Below are positions 36,446 to 45,515 of a stretch of 64,000 nt of DNA, one piece after another. The translations under genes were made by a program, and so were the position numbers. Origin of the DNA: UBA117 sp049975245 (GTDB lineage: Archaea > Methanobacteriota > Methanobacteria > Methanobacteriales > Methanobacteriaceae); contig JBNGDB010000001.1 of assembly GCA_049975245.1 (NCBI GenBank), positions 1 to 64,000 of the forward strand, in the 5' to 3' direction. The notes below the pieces were generated by a model. It saw only the letters and a list, made by a program, of their open reading frames with translations. It did not search any database and was not told the DNA's origin. Positions within the stretch are counted from its first letter, which is position 1, and every line of letters begins with the position of its first letter.

Positions 36446-36841
36446 ATGATATGCGAATTTCAGGCTAAAGCAAAGGTTAATCCTACTGAAGATGTTCAAA
36501 AGGTCATAGATTCTTTTAACAATATTTTTAAATCCAGTGATATGGTAATTGATGAAAATCAGATCATGATTTCTGGGCATAAGGATGGTCTTGAAAATCT
36601 TAAGGAATCATTAGAACAACGTAAAGTTAGGGAAACCGCCAGAAAAATTCTAATTAAGGGCATACATAATAATGAGATTATCTTTAATTTAAGTAAACAA
36701 GCAGCATATGTAGGAGTACCGGTTATATTGGATAGTGAATTATCTGCACTGGGAGAGATAGAAGTCATTGTAAATTGCCCTAATCCCCAGCAATTTATTG
36801 ATTGGATTGCTCCTAGCCAAATAGAACAAATAGAAAAATAG
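36446..36841 (+). CDS. UPF0201 family protein, RNA-binding-like
   Basis: A 131-residue archaeal protein of the UPF0201 group. It is a small alpha/beta fold resembling an RNA-binding domain, ending in VIVNCPNPQQFIDWIAP, typical of the family. Function is unknown. It is preceded by GAGGAGA and follows the UPF0200 kinase-like gene on the same strand after 60 bases, an association also common in archaea. Confidence 0.82.
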   Translation: MICEFQAKAKVNPTEDVQKVIDSFNNIFKSSDMVIDENQIMISGHKDGLENLKESLEQRKVRETARKILIKGIHNNEIIFNLSKQAAYVGVPVILDSELSALGEIEVIVNCPNPQQFIDWIAPSQIEQIEK

Positions 36842-36926
36842 AATTATTTTTAATATTAGTTTTTCTCTTCAATAAATAAAATAGAATTATTTTTTATAGT
36901 AGTTTTGCTTCTTCAATAAATAGATA
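36841..36926. repeat. Diverged tandem duplication, period 43 bp
   Basis: GAATTATTTTT-type copies at 36841-36883 and 36884-36926 align with several mismatches and share CTTCAATAAATA. The second copy contains the stop codon of the minus-strand gene (36894-36896); the first copy starts at the last base of the plus-strand UPF0201 gene. Confidence 0.6.
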
Positions 36927-37568
36927 ACCACTGTCTGCGTCCCAAACTTTCCTTGATTTTAGTACTTCAATTTTTTTGTGAAATATTGGCCCGTCTAATA
37001 CTAAAGTTTCGGCTTCGCCACCTTCAAATGCCATATGTATCCCGTATTTTTCATGGAGCCTAACCAGTTTCTCTAATAATTTTTTATCTATCTTTCTTCC
37101 AAGAAATGATTCATCAAAACCCTCTGCAGATACGCTGGTTATAATAACTTCAAATCCAAGTTCTATTATTTCCAACATGTATTCATGGGGGTCTCGGTGC
37201 CATAGGGGAGCAAATGATTCTAGGCCTAACTCATGACATAAATTATCAATTCTTGATTTTTGATAAGTGGAAGCAATTGCGCCGGCGTAGATTCCTTCAA
37301 TTCCTTTATGTTTAAGTTTATCTAAAATATTTTTAAGATCTTCCAATTCCTTTTCTTTCTCGCCAGCGGTGTTCATGGTTAAAAGGGGTATTTTCAGAGC
37401 TTCAGAAGATAGTTGTGTAAGGTGTATGTTGGGTACGTGGAACATATAAGAATGAGGATTTTTAGATAACATGGAAATGAGATATTCTACTTCATCGCCA
37501 TTTTCCATAGCCTCATAAACGGCCATGGTACTATCTTTACCACCTGAAAATAAGGCCGCGACCTTCAT
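36894..37568 (-). CDS. Diphthine-ammonia ligase-like PP-loop ATPase
   Basis: A 224-residue PP-loop protein: ALFSGGKDSTMAVYEA (residues 5-20) is the adenylate-forming signature, and EGIYAGAIAS, PLWHRD and GINMAFEGGEAETLVLDGP-like blocks match the MJ0570/DPH6 family. DPH6 amidates diphthine in the last step of diphthamide formation on elongation factor 2. The ATG overlaps the stop of the upstream membrane-protein gene. The 3' end carries a tandem duplication. Confidence 0.9.
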   Translation of the reverse strand: MKVAALFSGGKDSTMAVYEAMENGDEVEYLISMLSKNPHSYMFHVPNIHLTQLSSEALKIPLLTMNTAGEKEKELEDLKNILDKLKHKGIEGIYAGAIASTYQKSRIDNLCHELGLESFAPLWHRDPHEYMLEIIELGFEVIITSVSAEGFDESFLGRKIDKKLLEKLVRLHEKYGIHMAFEGGEAETLVLDGPIFHKKIEVLKSRKVWDADSGYLFIEEAKLL

Positions 37569-38365
37569 TCTTTTCCTCTAATCCTTTTTTTAAATTTTTT
37601 AATAATATCCAAAATAGAATCTACAAAAATTCCAGCTAAGCCTACAATAACACCTAAAAATCCACAAAATATAATTACATTTGATTTATTTGGCAATATG
37701 CCCTTCAAATTATCAATTTTATCCTCAACTGGTCCTTCAACGTTGGCTATCACCACATCATTCTTACTTATTTCCCGGATTATTTCATCAACTTTAGATG
37801 CTTCTACATTAACTGCAATATATACAGTGCTGTATCGGAGATTTAGACCTCTAGTTAACATTAACCAATCTTTCAGATTATTAATAACGTCTACCGGCCT
37901 GCTGCCTTTTTTAAGAACCAATTTAAGGGTATCATTAGTTGTGAATTTAGCTGAAGTTATATTAGGGTTTGTAATGGGTATACGTTCCTCCACGTATGAA
38001 AGCCATTGATTGGGTATGGGGTCTGTTTTAACTAGAATACCTTCACTTTCAACACTTTTAACTCCATCTATTTTTTCTGTGTCACTAATAAACTGTTGCA
38101 CATTCATTTCCGCAGATATTTCCACATTTATTGTTTCTAAATCTCCTTCGGTGGACATATAGATTGCCCGGGCCATATCGGGAATATCGTCCATAACTGG
38201 TGATATAAAAAATGCTCCTCCTACTGCTCCCACTGCAAAACCTAGAAATATTACAAATAAAAGGTTTCTTTTACCTATGATAGGTGTTAATAATGCTGTA
38301 GAGAATATAAATACCATTAAAACTAGAAATAGTACTATCATTATCACTGATACGATTGTGTCCAT
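37565..38365 (-). CDS. Membrane protein with external alpha/beta domain
   Basis: A 266-residue protein with two hydrophobic helices at the N-terminus (about 4-24 and 32-52), a soluble region of about 175 residues, and a third helix (about 230-250) before a basic tail (KKFKKRIRGKE). The soluble part starts with VEISAEMNVQQFISDTEKIDGVKSVE, reminiscent of ferredoxin-like domains outside the membrane in FtsX-type proteins, but I would not assign a family. It is translationally coupled to the diphthine ligase-like gene and preceded by a PepSY-domain gene. Function unknown. Confidence 0.75.
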   Translation of the reverse strand: MDTIVSVIMIVLFLVLMVFIFSTALLTPIIGKRNLLFVIFLGFAVGAVGGAFFISPVMDDIPDMARAIYMSTEGDLETINVEISAEMNVQQFISDTEKIDGVKSVESEGILVKTDPIPNQWLSYVEERIPITNPNITSAKFTTNDTLKLVLKKGSRPVDVINNLKDWLMLTRGLNLRYSTVYIAVNVEASKVDEIIREISKNDVVIANVEGPVEDKIDNLKGILPNKSNVIIFCGFLGVIVGLAGIFVDSILDIIKKFKKRIRGKE

Positions 38366-38371
38366 TTTTTT

Positions 38372-38800
38372 TCAACTCTGAGTGCTGGTTTGAACTATTT
38401 TTGTTCCTACTATATTCCCATTTTCTGCGTCTACGTATACTTCTTTTTCTATGTTCCCATTTTTCAAAAGGGGCACGATCCACACTGAAACTTCTTTATT
38501 GTTTATGGTTACAGTGCCTTGTGACGGGTCTCCTGTTGTAAAACCAGGTTCTTCTGCAATCCTCTGGGCTTGTTCTTTAGTTATTTTGAAATTATCAGTA
38601 CCATTAGTATTATTAGTGCTATTATTAGAAGTTGGCTGTGGGAAGGGCATAGTCTGAACTGGTTGGGGTTCTTCGGTTTGGTTATTGATTTTAACTTCTG
38701 GTGTTACTTGGAATGGGCCGTAGGCATAAATTAGTATTATTAGTGTTATTACTCCCACTACGATTAAAGCTTTCTTTTCCCAAGTAAGATCAAGATCCAT
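38372..38800 (-). CDS. Membrane-anchored PepSY-domain protein
   Basis: A 142-residue protein with one N-terminal helix (about 11-28), a Pro/Asn/Thr-rich linker with several N-x-S/T sequons, and a C-terminal PepSY-like domain (ITKEQAQRIAEE... VWIVPLLKNGNIEKEVYVDAENGNIVGT). PepSY domains often inhibit proteases outside the cell. The protein is probably extracellular and anchored. It is followed within 6 bases by the three-helix membrane protein gene. Confidence 0.8.
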   Translation of the reverse strand: MDLDLTWEKKALIVVGVITLIILIYAYGPFQVTPEVKINNQTEEPQPVQTMPFPQPTSNNSTNNTNGTDNFKITKEQAQRIAEEPGFTTGDPSQGTVTINNKEVSVWIVPLLKNGNIEKEVYVDAENGNIVGTKIVQTSTQS

Positions 38801-38913
38801 TTATACACCCGATTTTTTTATATTACAACTTAATAACTTTCAAAACATTCTATTGTTATAAATCCTAATATTTCGTAATTTAGTTAAAAAAGGTTTTGAT
38901 ATAATTATATATA

Positions 38914-39315
38914 CTATAACTGAGTGATAGTAATAGTTCCATTATTATTACGTATGTTGTACCTATTTCCAGAAGTCATAGTAATTGAAGAGATATTTTG
39001 GCGGGGGATCAATCTTATAGAAGTGCTTTTTTCCTGATAGGCAATATTGACATATCCCGAAGTAGTTACCTGTGCAGTCATATCTAGATCAGTTGTGCTG
39101 GGCATGCTAACATTGATTGAATAACCGTTCCCATTAGTGTACACGGTATTAATAGCTTCAGCTATTTTTTCACCAACCATTCTGGCTCTGCCCAATTCTG
39201 CTGTCTGTGTTGTCTCTGTTTCGCTGCTTATAAGGGAAACAAAGCTACCTATTATGATAATAGCTATTAAAGTTGCAAATAATAGGTCTACACTGACCTG
39301 CCCTTTTAAATCCAT
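38914..39315 (-). CDS. Pilin-like protein with class III signal peptide
   Basis: A 133-residue protein starting MDLKGQVSVDLLFAT. The G-Q-V-S-V-D motif followed by a hydrophobic helix is the archaeal class III (QxSxE) signal that is cut before Gln by a prepilin peptidase (EppA) to give type IV-like pilins. The exterior domain is Thr/Ser/Asn-rich and beta-like. It is the last of four minus-strand genes with related N-termini. Its helix would form the fibre core; whether it is a major or minor subunit cannot be told. Confidence 0.85.
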   Translation of the reverse strand: MDLKGQVSVDLLFATLIAIIIIGSFVSLISSETETTQTAELGRARMVGEKIAEAINTVYTNGNGYSINVSMPSTTDLDMTAQVTTSGYVNIAYQEKSTSIRLIPRQNISSITMTSGNRYNIRNNNGTITITQL

Positions 39316-39330
39316 AGTATTACATCTCTT

Positions 39331-40371
39331 TTAATTATATTTTGTGCTTAGATCAAAGAAATTCATATAAAAAGTAGAAAGATAAAATTCACTACCAATA
39401 GGATCGATCATGTATTCATTTTTCACTTCTATACGTGTGCCGGTTACTGGCGGCACTTTAAAATATTCATGATCTAACCGTGAAATGTCAGGTCGACCAT
39501 GATTTTCAAGTAGTGGATCTCCTATGATAAAGGTGCTCATCCTAACTGATTGTGGACTGGTTGTTGAGGTGTTGGTCTTATTTTCTAAACGATCAAAGAA
39601 GCTTAGTCCGTAAGGGTCTTGGAAATAATATGGTCTGGGTGTTATGGTGCTGGGGTTATCGGTACCATTAAGACAGGTGTACAAATACTGGAGGTGGTCG
39701 TCGTCGTCGATTAGATCGTCAAAATGATAATCTCTGCCAGTTGTGGCTGAGTAGGTATAATAGGGGAAGCTGTATATTACATTACTGGTTCTTTGTTTTG
39801 AATTAATCCATATATACGGATCTTCTACTCCTTGAATAGATACATAGGCAGAGATGGGTGGAGTGACACCTTCATATACTTGGTCTTTTTGGGTTACTTT
39901 AATGGGTATTCCACCTCTAACATTTACATAAAATCCGAAAGGATCCTCCTGGGTGATGGTAACATCATTTAAATAAAATGTTTGGTTAGTGTAATTAGAG
40001 ATGGGAATGTTGTTAATTGATATTTCCCTTCCAGTTTCATTTTCTAATTTTTTACAGCTTTCTATAACATTATAATTTAGTGAATTAAGAACATTTTGCC
40101 TAATATGTTCTTTACTATTAGCTAAAAACCTATTGTTGTCAATTACATCTCTAGTAGCATTATATGCTGAATTTCTGCCAGCATCACCAGCAGCTTTTTG
40201 AATAAACCCATATACATTTGTAGCAGTAGTGAAAGTTACATCTCCACCAGTTGCAATTGTAGCTAGAGTGTTAGCTTCGTTAATTATGCCACTGTAGTTA
40301 AGGGCTATAACTAATATTGGGATTAGAATTAAAAATGTCAACGGACTAATCACATATCCTTTTTCATCCAT
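39331..40371 (-). CDS. Pilin-operon surface protein with DEKG-type leader
   Basis: A 346-residue protein beginning MDEKGYVISPLTFLILIPIL: a short acidic-Lys-Gly leader and then a long hydrophobic helix, like a class III signal but without Gln or an acidic residue at +5. The remaining 300 residues are an exterior domain with many N-x-S/T sequons and aromatic residues. It follows the 698-residue gene within 10 bases and precedes the pilin gene, so it is a probable minor pilus component or adhesin. No family recognised. Confidence 0.8.
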   Translation of the reverse strand: MDEKGYVISPLTFLILIPILVIALNYSGIINEANTLATIATGGDVTFTTATNVYGFIQKAAGDAGRNSAYNATRDVIDNNRFLANSKEHIRQNVLNSLNYNVIESCKKLENETGREISINNIPISNYTNQTFYLNDVTITQEDPFGFYVNVRGGIPIKVTQKDQVYEGVTPPISAYVSIQGVEDPYIWINSKQRTSNVIYSFPYYTYSATTGRDYHFDDLIDDDDHLQYLYTCLNGTDNPSTITPRPYYFQDPYGLSFFDRLENKTNTSTTSPQSVRMSTFIIGDPLLENHGRPDISRLDHEYFKVPPVTGTRIEVKNEYMIDPIGSEFYLSTFYMNFFDLSTKYN

Positions 40372-40380
40372 AATATCCCC

Positions 40381-42477
40381 TCATTGCCTCCATAAATCTA
40401 ATCTTACTGGTAGAGAATTAGGTAAATCTCCAGTGTATAATGCTTCACTTCTCAATAGTGAAGGGTCCACTGTATAACCCGAAGCAATTAATTCTGCGGT
40501 AAGATTATTAATAGCATTTTGTCGGGCTACTTCTGGGTCTGATGCATAAGATGTTGCCCAAAGATTTGCCAGAAATTCAGGATATAATACTGCAACTCTC
40601 GTACCTGAAAATATTTCGGCATTACCATTCCAATCACCGGACTCCCATCCTGAAGATGGTCCAGTTACAGTAACACGAACTCTATAGTTTGTGCCAGGTA
40701 CAATTGTATAATTTCCAGCATTTCCAGTTGTAAAAGCTTTAGGTCCTCCTGCGTCCAGTGAAGCTAAATTAAGATAATAAGGCACAGTACTGCTATCATA
40801 TAAAGTATACCATGAGTATCCTTTTCTAATTTGAACTCTTACATTTCTAGTGTCAGTTCCCGGGCCCATAAACAGATAAACTTCTTTTGCCCCTTCTTCT
40901 GTGGTGAAATACTTTTCTTGAGTGTAACTATTATCACTATCTTGATAACTATTGAAGGGGAAATTTTCCCATCTTATTGGTAGTCTGGTATAGGATACAG
41001 TGGTATAACAATCAACTAATCCCACTAAATCATAATCATTACTGGGCACTTGATCCCAAATGGTAACTCTTACTTTATTGTTACCAGATCTTAATTTATC
41101 TCCTAAATAAATAGTACCAGGTATATTCCCATATCCGTCGCTACGTGCGCTGTAACTTTGTCCATCAAAGTTAAAGGAACAGAAAACAGTATCCCATTCA
41201 TTACCATCCCATACTTCAACTAGAGCGTTATCAGTTGCACCATAAATGTTCAAGTAAAGGGCAGAATCCAAAATCCTGATATTATCTGGTAAATCGAACT
41301 CTTGTATTACACTTACAGCAGAACCATGATTTGTACCCCCCACATTGGGCAAATTGGTTATTACAAATGGGGTACCATCGTCATAATTGTCCAGTTCATT
41401 ACGGTTACTTACAAATGTATTCCAGTTCATTACTCTACGGTTGGTAAATGAGGTTACTGTACCAGTATTGAGATCATAAATTCTCCCATACTCATTAGCA
41501 GTTCCATTACCACTCAAATCCTGAGGATCTGGCACCGCCAGCCCGGCAGCATTGTTAAAATCAAATCTTTCATTAAGTATTCCTTTAGGAACTTTAAAAG
41601 TAGTTGTATAATTTCCAATTATTGCAAACCAGGGCAAATCATAATCGTATCTTTTATTATAACTAATATCATCAAATTCTACATAATAACTGTTAGAACC
41701 TGTTCGTAACTGCACTGGTGTAATATTACCTTGATAGTTATACATACGTGTAGATGTTCCAGGTCTGCGGTTTAAAAATGTATATTGATTTGGATTAACA
41801 GTATTATGATTGTTGTTGATAACCGTATCAGATCCAAATGCTGGACCATTATATGCGTCACTGGAACCTATTAAATAAAATGCATTATTAATACTGGCGT
41901 CTTGTGGTATGGAAAAGGCAATACTTTGTGGACTGCTGCCCCCTCCCCAATAAGGACGGTAATAAAGGCCATAACTATTCCAGGGGTCAAAATTAGTAAG
42001 CCAGTTGTGGAAATTCCATAATGTGGTGGTTACATTGTTTTGCTGGTCCTGAAATTCGGCTTTCTCCACTTTATACCAAGCACGACCCATCCAACCTTCT
42101 CTGGGACCAGAAATTACTTCAACACGAGATGCAACATCCCTTGAAACTAATAGGCCTTTATTATTCTCCACAGATGGAAAGTTTGATAATGTTAGTTTAT
42201 ACCCTACATTGGAAGGTATAAGGTAATCTAATGAGGATCTTAAGATAAATTCAGCGCCACTGGTATTCCCAGATTGATATTTTATGGATGCATCGTATAG
42301 GGTTCCGTCATATTCCATAATTCTCAAGGCATCAGCAGCAATAGTTTCCAAACTGCGCTGATCTTGTCCAGTATTTGTGGGCAGACCATAATAAGTGGAA
42401 AGTGCAGTAGCAATAACTATAAATATTACCACAGCAAGAACTGCGTCAGTTGTAAATATTAAACCTTTATCGTCCAT
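40381..42477 (-). CDS. Large pilin-operon surface protein, DDKG-type leader
   Basis: A 698-residue protein beginning MDDKGLIFTTDAVLAVVIFI. The leader and helix (about residues 6-27) resemble a processed pilin N-terminus; the rest is a large, Asn/Gly/Tyr-rich exterior with beta-sandwich-like segments (VEVWDGNEWDTVF near residue 420, VRVTIWDQV near 480) suggesting carbohydrate-binding or adhesin folds. Genes on both sides share the arrangement. It is a candidate tip adhesin. The family is not recognised and the role is inferred from context. Confidence 0.8.
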   Translation of the reverse strand: MDDKGLIFTTDAVLAVVIFIVIATALSTYYGLPTNTGQDQRSLETIAADALRIMEYDGTLYDASIKYQSGNTSGAEFILRSSLDYLIPSNVGYKLTLSNFPSVENNKGLLVSRDVASRVEVISGPREGWMGRAWYKVEKAEFQDQQNNVTTTLWNFHNWLTNFDPWNSYGLYYRPYWGGGSSPQSIAFSIPQDASINNAFYLIGSSDAYNGPAFGSDTVINNNHNTVNPNQYTFLNRRPGTSTRMYNYQGNITPVQLRTGSNSYYVEFDDISYNKRYDYDLPWFAIIGNYTTTFKVPKGILNERFDFNNAAGLAVPDPQDLSGNGTANEYGRIYDLNTGTVTSFTNRRVMNWNTFVSNRNELDNYDDGTPFVITNLPNVGGTNHGSAVSVIQEFDLPDNIRILDSALYLNIYGATDNALVEVWDGNEWDTVFCSFNFDGQSYSARSDGYGNIPGTIYLGDKLRSGNNKVRVTIWDQVPSNDYDLVGLVDCYTTVSYTRLPIRWENFPFNSYQDSDNSYTQEKYFTTEEGAKEVYLFMGPGTDTRNVRVQIRKGYSWYTLYDSSTVPYYLNLASLDAGGPKAFTTGNAGNYTIVPGTNYRVRVTVTGPSSGWESGDWNGNAEIFSGTRVAVLYPEFLANLWATSYASDPEVARQNAINNLTAELIASGYTVDPSLLRSEALYTGDLPNSLPVRLDLWRQ

Positions 42478-42481
42478 AAAA

Positions 42482-43372
42482 TCACTTTATCCACACGTAA
42501 AATACAAATCGTCCAATAATAGGCCGAGAATTTTCTATAGTAACATCCCCTTCAGGAGTACCTTTAGGTACTTGAACTATGTATACATCCATTGTACTTC
42601 CAGGTTTACTGGCCACCTTTCCTAAAACAACACTGTTATCTTGAAGGTCGGTCTGATTTTGTAGGATAGAAGAATCAATTTTCCTGGTTAGTTCAGTTAG
42701 AGGAAAATCTCTTTCCCTTACAACTTCCTGTCCATTGATTACTACTTGAGCAGATGATATTCCATTGTTATATATTAAAACATAATAATCAAAAGCAGCG
42801 TTATAAGCAATATTTGTTTGGAAAGGATTAGGAGGATTAGTAAAATCTCTTGGTTGTCTGGTACCTCTTATACCTACTCCTTGGGAAACAATTTCAAATT
42901 TAGCAAGTCTTACTAATCTTTCAACACGGGCTATGTCGTTGGCGGAACTGTTAAAGGTTCCTAAACTATAATAGGGGGTGTTATTTTGGGCATTAGTAAT
43001 ATTTATATAGTATCCATATTCTGGTCCTACCAGTTCCTGGACTACTGATGTATTTAGAGCTCCTAACTTATAGGGCGATATATCATTTTCAACCGGGGCA
43101 TTTGTTCTGGGGTCGTATTTTGCTATTCCTATAACCGAGGGATTTCCCGTTTGTTCCCAATTATTGGGAGTTCCTGAAGTTTCTAATAATGCATCTACAG
43201 TATCTTCACCCACTCTTTGAAGGGAACTTTCAAAAACACCTTGCTGGGAAAGATAGTAAACATTATCCATATTAGCCGCTGCCATACCCAAAAGGATAGT
43301 GATAGGTATTAGAGCTATTAATAAATCCAGAGAAAACACGTAACCATCGGAATCATCGGAAATCCTTCTCAT
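42482..43372 (-). CDS. Pilin-operon surface protein with DSDG-type leader
   Basis: A 296-residue protein starting MRRISDDSDGYVFSLDLLIAL, again a charged leader ending in Gly and then a hydrophobic helix. It is the first gene of the four-gene minus-strand operon (296, 698, 346 and 133 residues) with spacings of 4, 9 and 15 bases. The exterior domain has N-x-S/T sequons (NITNAQNNT, FNSSAND) and ends in a beta-rich region. It may be a minor pilin or secreted subunit; it faces the divergent pilin gene at 43510. Confidence 0.8.
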   Translation of the reverse strand: MRRISDDSDGYVFSLDLLIALIPITILLGMAAANMDNVYYLSQQGVFESSLQRVGEDTVDALLETSGTPNNWEQTGNPSVIGIAKYDPRTNAPVENDISPYKLGALNTSVVQELVGPEYGYYINITNAQNNTPYYSLGTFNSSANDIARVERLVRLAKFEIVSQGVGIRGTRQPRDFTNPPNPFQTNIAYNAAFDYYVLIYNNGISSAQVVINGQEVVRERDFPLTELTRKIDSSILQNQTDLQDNSVVLGKVASKPGSTMDVYIVQVPKGTPEGDVTIENSRPIIGRFVFYVWIK

Positions 43373-43509
43373 ATTATGCCCCCTGTAATAAAGATCAGTG
43401 ATATCATTGGATAATTATATATTTAACAACATTTATATAACTTTCCGTCCAAATATTAAATTGTACATATTTATCAATATTTACAATAATAAAATATTAA
43501 TTGATTTAA

Positions 43510-43893
43510 ATGGACGTTAAAGCTCAAATTTCAGCAGAGTACATACTTCTTGTGGGTTTTATATTAGTTATAGTCTTAATTTTTGCCACTTTCATAGGGG
43601 AACAGAATGAATTAAACTCAGTAATGACTGCTGCTAAAGAAGGAGCAAGCGATGCCATATCTGAACTATCTTTTTTAAATCGAGCTATGCAACCAGTTAG
43701 GGTTACAAATATGACATTAACTGGAAACGAAAATAAAACCATACAAATAAGACTTTCCAGAACATTATCCCCGGATAATAAAGATTTTGTTGCCAATCGT
43801 AGTCTTTCTTACATAGCTAAATTAGGATACACCCGTGATGGTAACACGATTACCAGTGGAAGATATCAATACACCGTTGTAATTTTACCCTAA
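43510..43893 (+). CDS. Class III pilin-like protein, divergent from the surface operon
   Basis: A 127-residue protein beginning MDVKAQISAEYILLVGFIL. Q-I-S-A-E is the canonical class III signal motif: EppA should cut before Gln. The helix is followed by a small exterior domain with N-x-T sequons. It is transcribed opposite to the four-gene operon across a 137-base promoter region. No ribosome binding site precedes the ATG. Its stop TAA overlaps the stop of the convergent gene by four bases. Confidence 0.88.
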   Translation: MDVKAQISAEYILLVGFILVIVLIFATFIGEQNELNSVMTAAKEGASDAISELSFLNRAMQPVRVTNMTLTGNENKTIQIRLSRTLSPDNKDFVANRSLSYIAKLGYTRDGNTITSGRYQYTVVILP

Positions 43894-44807
43894 TCTGATT
43901 TTAAAGTCGATACTTTATCTATTATTTTAACTGGTTTGTTACCATTCATACTGAAAAATCCAGTTTCTATTTGGACTTTAACCCATTCATTTTCTTTTAC
44001 ATCGAAATTATTAGTTTCCACAATGTAAATGTCTGGTTTTACATTGGAACGTATATCATAATCAATTCTTACATAGGCAGTATTTTTTCCAAGTTCTATG
44101 ACTTGTCCATAAGTAAAATCTCTATGATATCTAATTCTGAAGATGAGAAATACAGCAGCCACTAGAATAACGGCAAATATTAGAACTGTAAATGAAGGAA
44201 GAAACTGGAAGGGAAAGGCCATGGTCAAAGCAGCGTTATTACCAATAATTACCAGAATTATACCCACAGCAATATACATCAAAAAGAAATCACGATAAGC
44301 ATTAAAGTCCTCTGCATACATTAATTTAACTTTTTTAAATAATAGATACCATAAAAGACCTATTAATATTAAAGCTAAAAATATGAATAGGATTAATGAT
44401 AAAAATCTAAATATGTAAAGTATAGAAATAACCAGGAATAAACCAGATATAATTTGCAGTTTTAATACAGTATTTTCTTTTTCTTTTGAACTGAATTTGT
44501 CTAAAGCGGGAAAACTAATTTTATCACTAACAACACCAGATTCAGTTTTAGAGGTTGGTTTCTTTTCTTCACGGATTTTATTGGTTTTTTGGGAAGATTT
44601 TACCTTTTCTTTCACCGATGAAACATCAATATTAGATATTTTCTCTTCTATTTTAGATTCTTCTCGAATACGGGTAATATCCTTTTTGACCTTATCTGTA
44701 TCAATACCTCTTATGTGTTGAGGGATTCGAGTAATTTCAACAATAATTGTTCCTATAATATTAAAAAGCTTTATAATAAATTCGCCGAATTTTGCAAATA
44801 TACTCAT
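43890..44807 (-). CDS. Multi-helix membrane protein, DUF2101-like
   Basis: A 305-residue protein. Residues 1-100 are charged with a coiled-coil-like KVKKDITRIREESKIEEK region. Several hydrophobic helices follow (about 115-205), and the last 80 residues form a beta-rich domain with IELGKNTAYVRIDYDIRSN that resembles an OB or NfeD-type fold. I recall similar methanogen proteins as DUF2101, but this is tentative. It lies between two pilin genes, so a role in pilus assembly is possible only by location. Confidence 0.7.
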   Translation of the reverse strand: MSIFAKFGEFIIKLFNIIGTIIVEITRIPQHIRGIDTDKVKKDITRIREESKIEEKISNIDVSSVKEKVKSSQKTNKIREEKKPTSKTESGVVSDKISFPALDKFSSKEKENTVLKLQIISGLFLVISILYIFRFLSLILFIFLALILIGLLWYLLFKKVKLMYAEDFNAYRDFFLMYIAVGIILVIIGNNAALTMAFPFQFLPSFTVLIFAVILVAAVFLIFRIRYHRDFTYGQVIELGKNTAYVRIDYDIRSNVKPDIYIVETNNFDVKENEWVKVQIETGFFSMNGNKPVKIIDKVSTLKSD

Positions 44808-44905
44808 GATTTACCTCAAAAATTATTATCACTTTCATTATTAAAATTATTATAAATTAATTTTCGCTTTAACTAAAAAATATAATAAATTGGGACCAAA
44901 GTATT

Positions 44906-45340
44906 TTATAATGGATTTAGGGTTATCCTGATACTGTTGGTGCCTTGTGGCCAGGTAACAGTAACTCTGTACCATTGACTATTTAATGCTGTCGTTTGGT
45001 TATTTAAAGCATAATAAGTAGTAGAATTTACAAATTTAGTACCATCAGAGTAAGTAATATTCATACCTACTGTATTTCCACTAGTTACTAAATTAGTATT
45101 TTGAGGTATATACACATCTAAAGTACGTTTAGATTCAGGTCCATTAGAATAAACTACATTAGCAGCATTAGCAATGCTATCAACTGCAGCTTTAGCATCA
45201 GAAACAGTGGAAACATCAGTGCTGGCTTCAATGGAACTACCAATTAAAGGTATAGTAACCGACCCTAGAACAATCAAAATAACCAGAAGAATTAACAAAT
45301 ACTCCACGGATACTTGTCCACGACTATCCATTTTACTCAC
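44906..45340 (-). CDS. Class III pilin-like protein
   Basis: A 144-residue protein with N-terminus MSKMDSRGQVSVEYLLILLVIL. G-Q-V-S-V-E-Y is a textbook class III (EppA-cleaved) archaeal pilin signal. The exterior portion is Thr/Ser/Asn-rich, ending in RVTVTWPQGTNSIRITLNPL, similar in style to the other pilins here. The prepilin peptidase gene lies just upstream on the same strand, across a 139-base gap. A major pilin subunit is plausible. Confidence 0.88.
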   Translation of the reverse strand: MSKMDSRGQVSVEYLLILLVILIVLGSVTIPLIGSSIEASTDVSTVSDAKAAVDSIANAANVVYSNGPESKRTLDVYIPQNTNLVTSGNTVGMNITYSDGTKFVNSTTYYALNNQTTALNSQWYRVTVTWPQGTNSIRITLNPL

Positions 45341-45427
45341 TAACTTTTAATATAATTTTTTTTAATTAGATGAAAATATTTGATAATAATTGAAACTTTA
45401 CAATGCTAAAATATTTTCTTAATATTA

Positions 45428-45515
45428 AATTATCTTTAAATGTATATAAATATTGAGTAAATCAGTATCTGAATTATCTTTAAATGTATATTAATATTGA
45501 GTAAATCAGTTTCTG
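45428..45515. repeat. 44-bp tandem duplication at the end of the peptidase gene
   Basis: Copies 45428-45471 and 45472-45515 are nearly identical (A/T changes at two positions). The second copy contains the stop codon of the prepilin peptidase gene (45480-45482) plus its last codons; the first copy is downstream of that gene. Confidence 0.85.
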
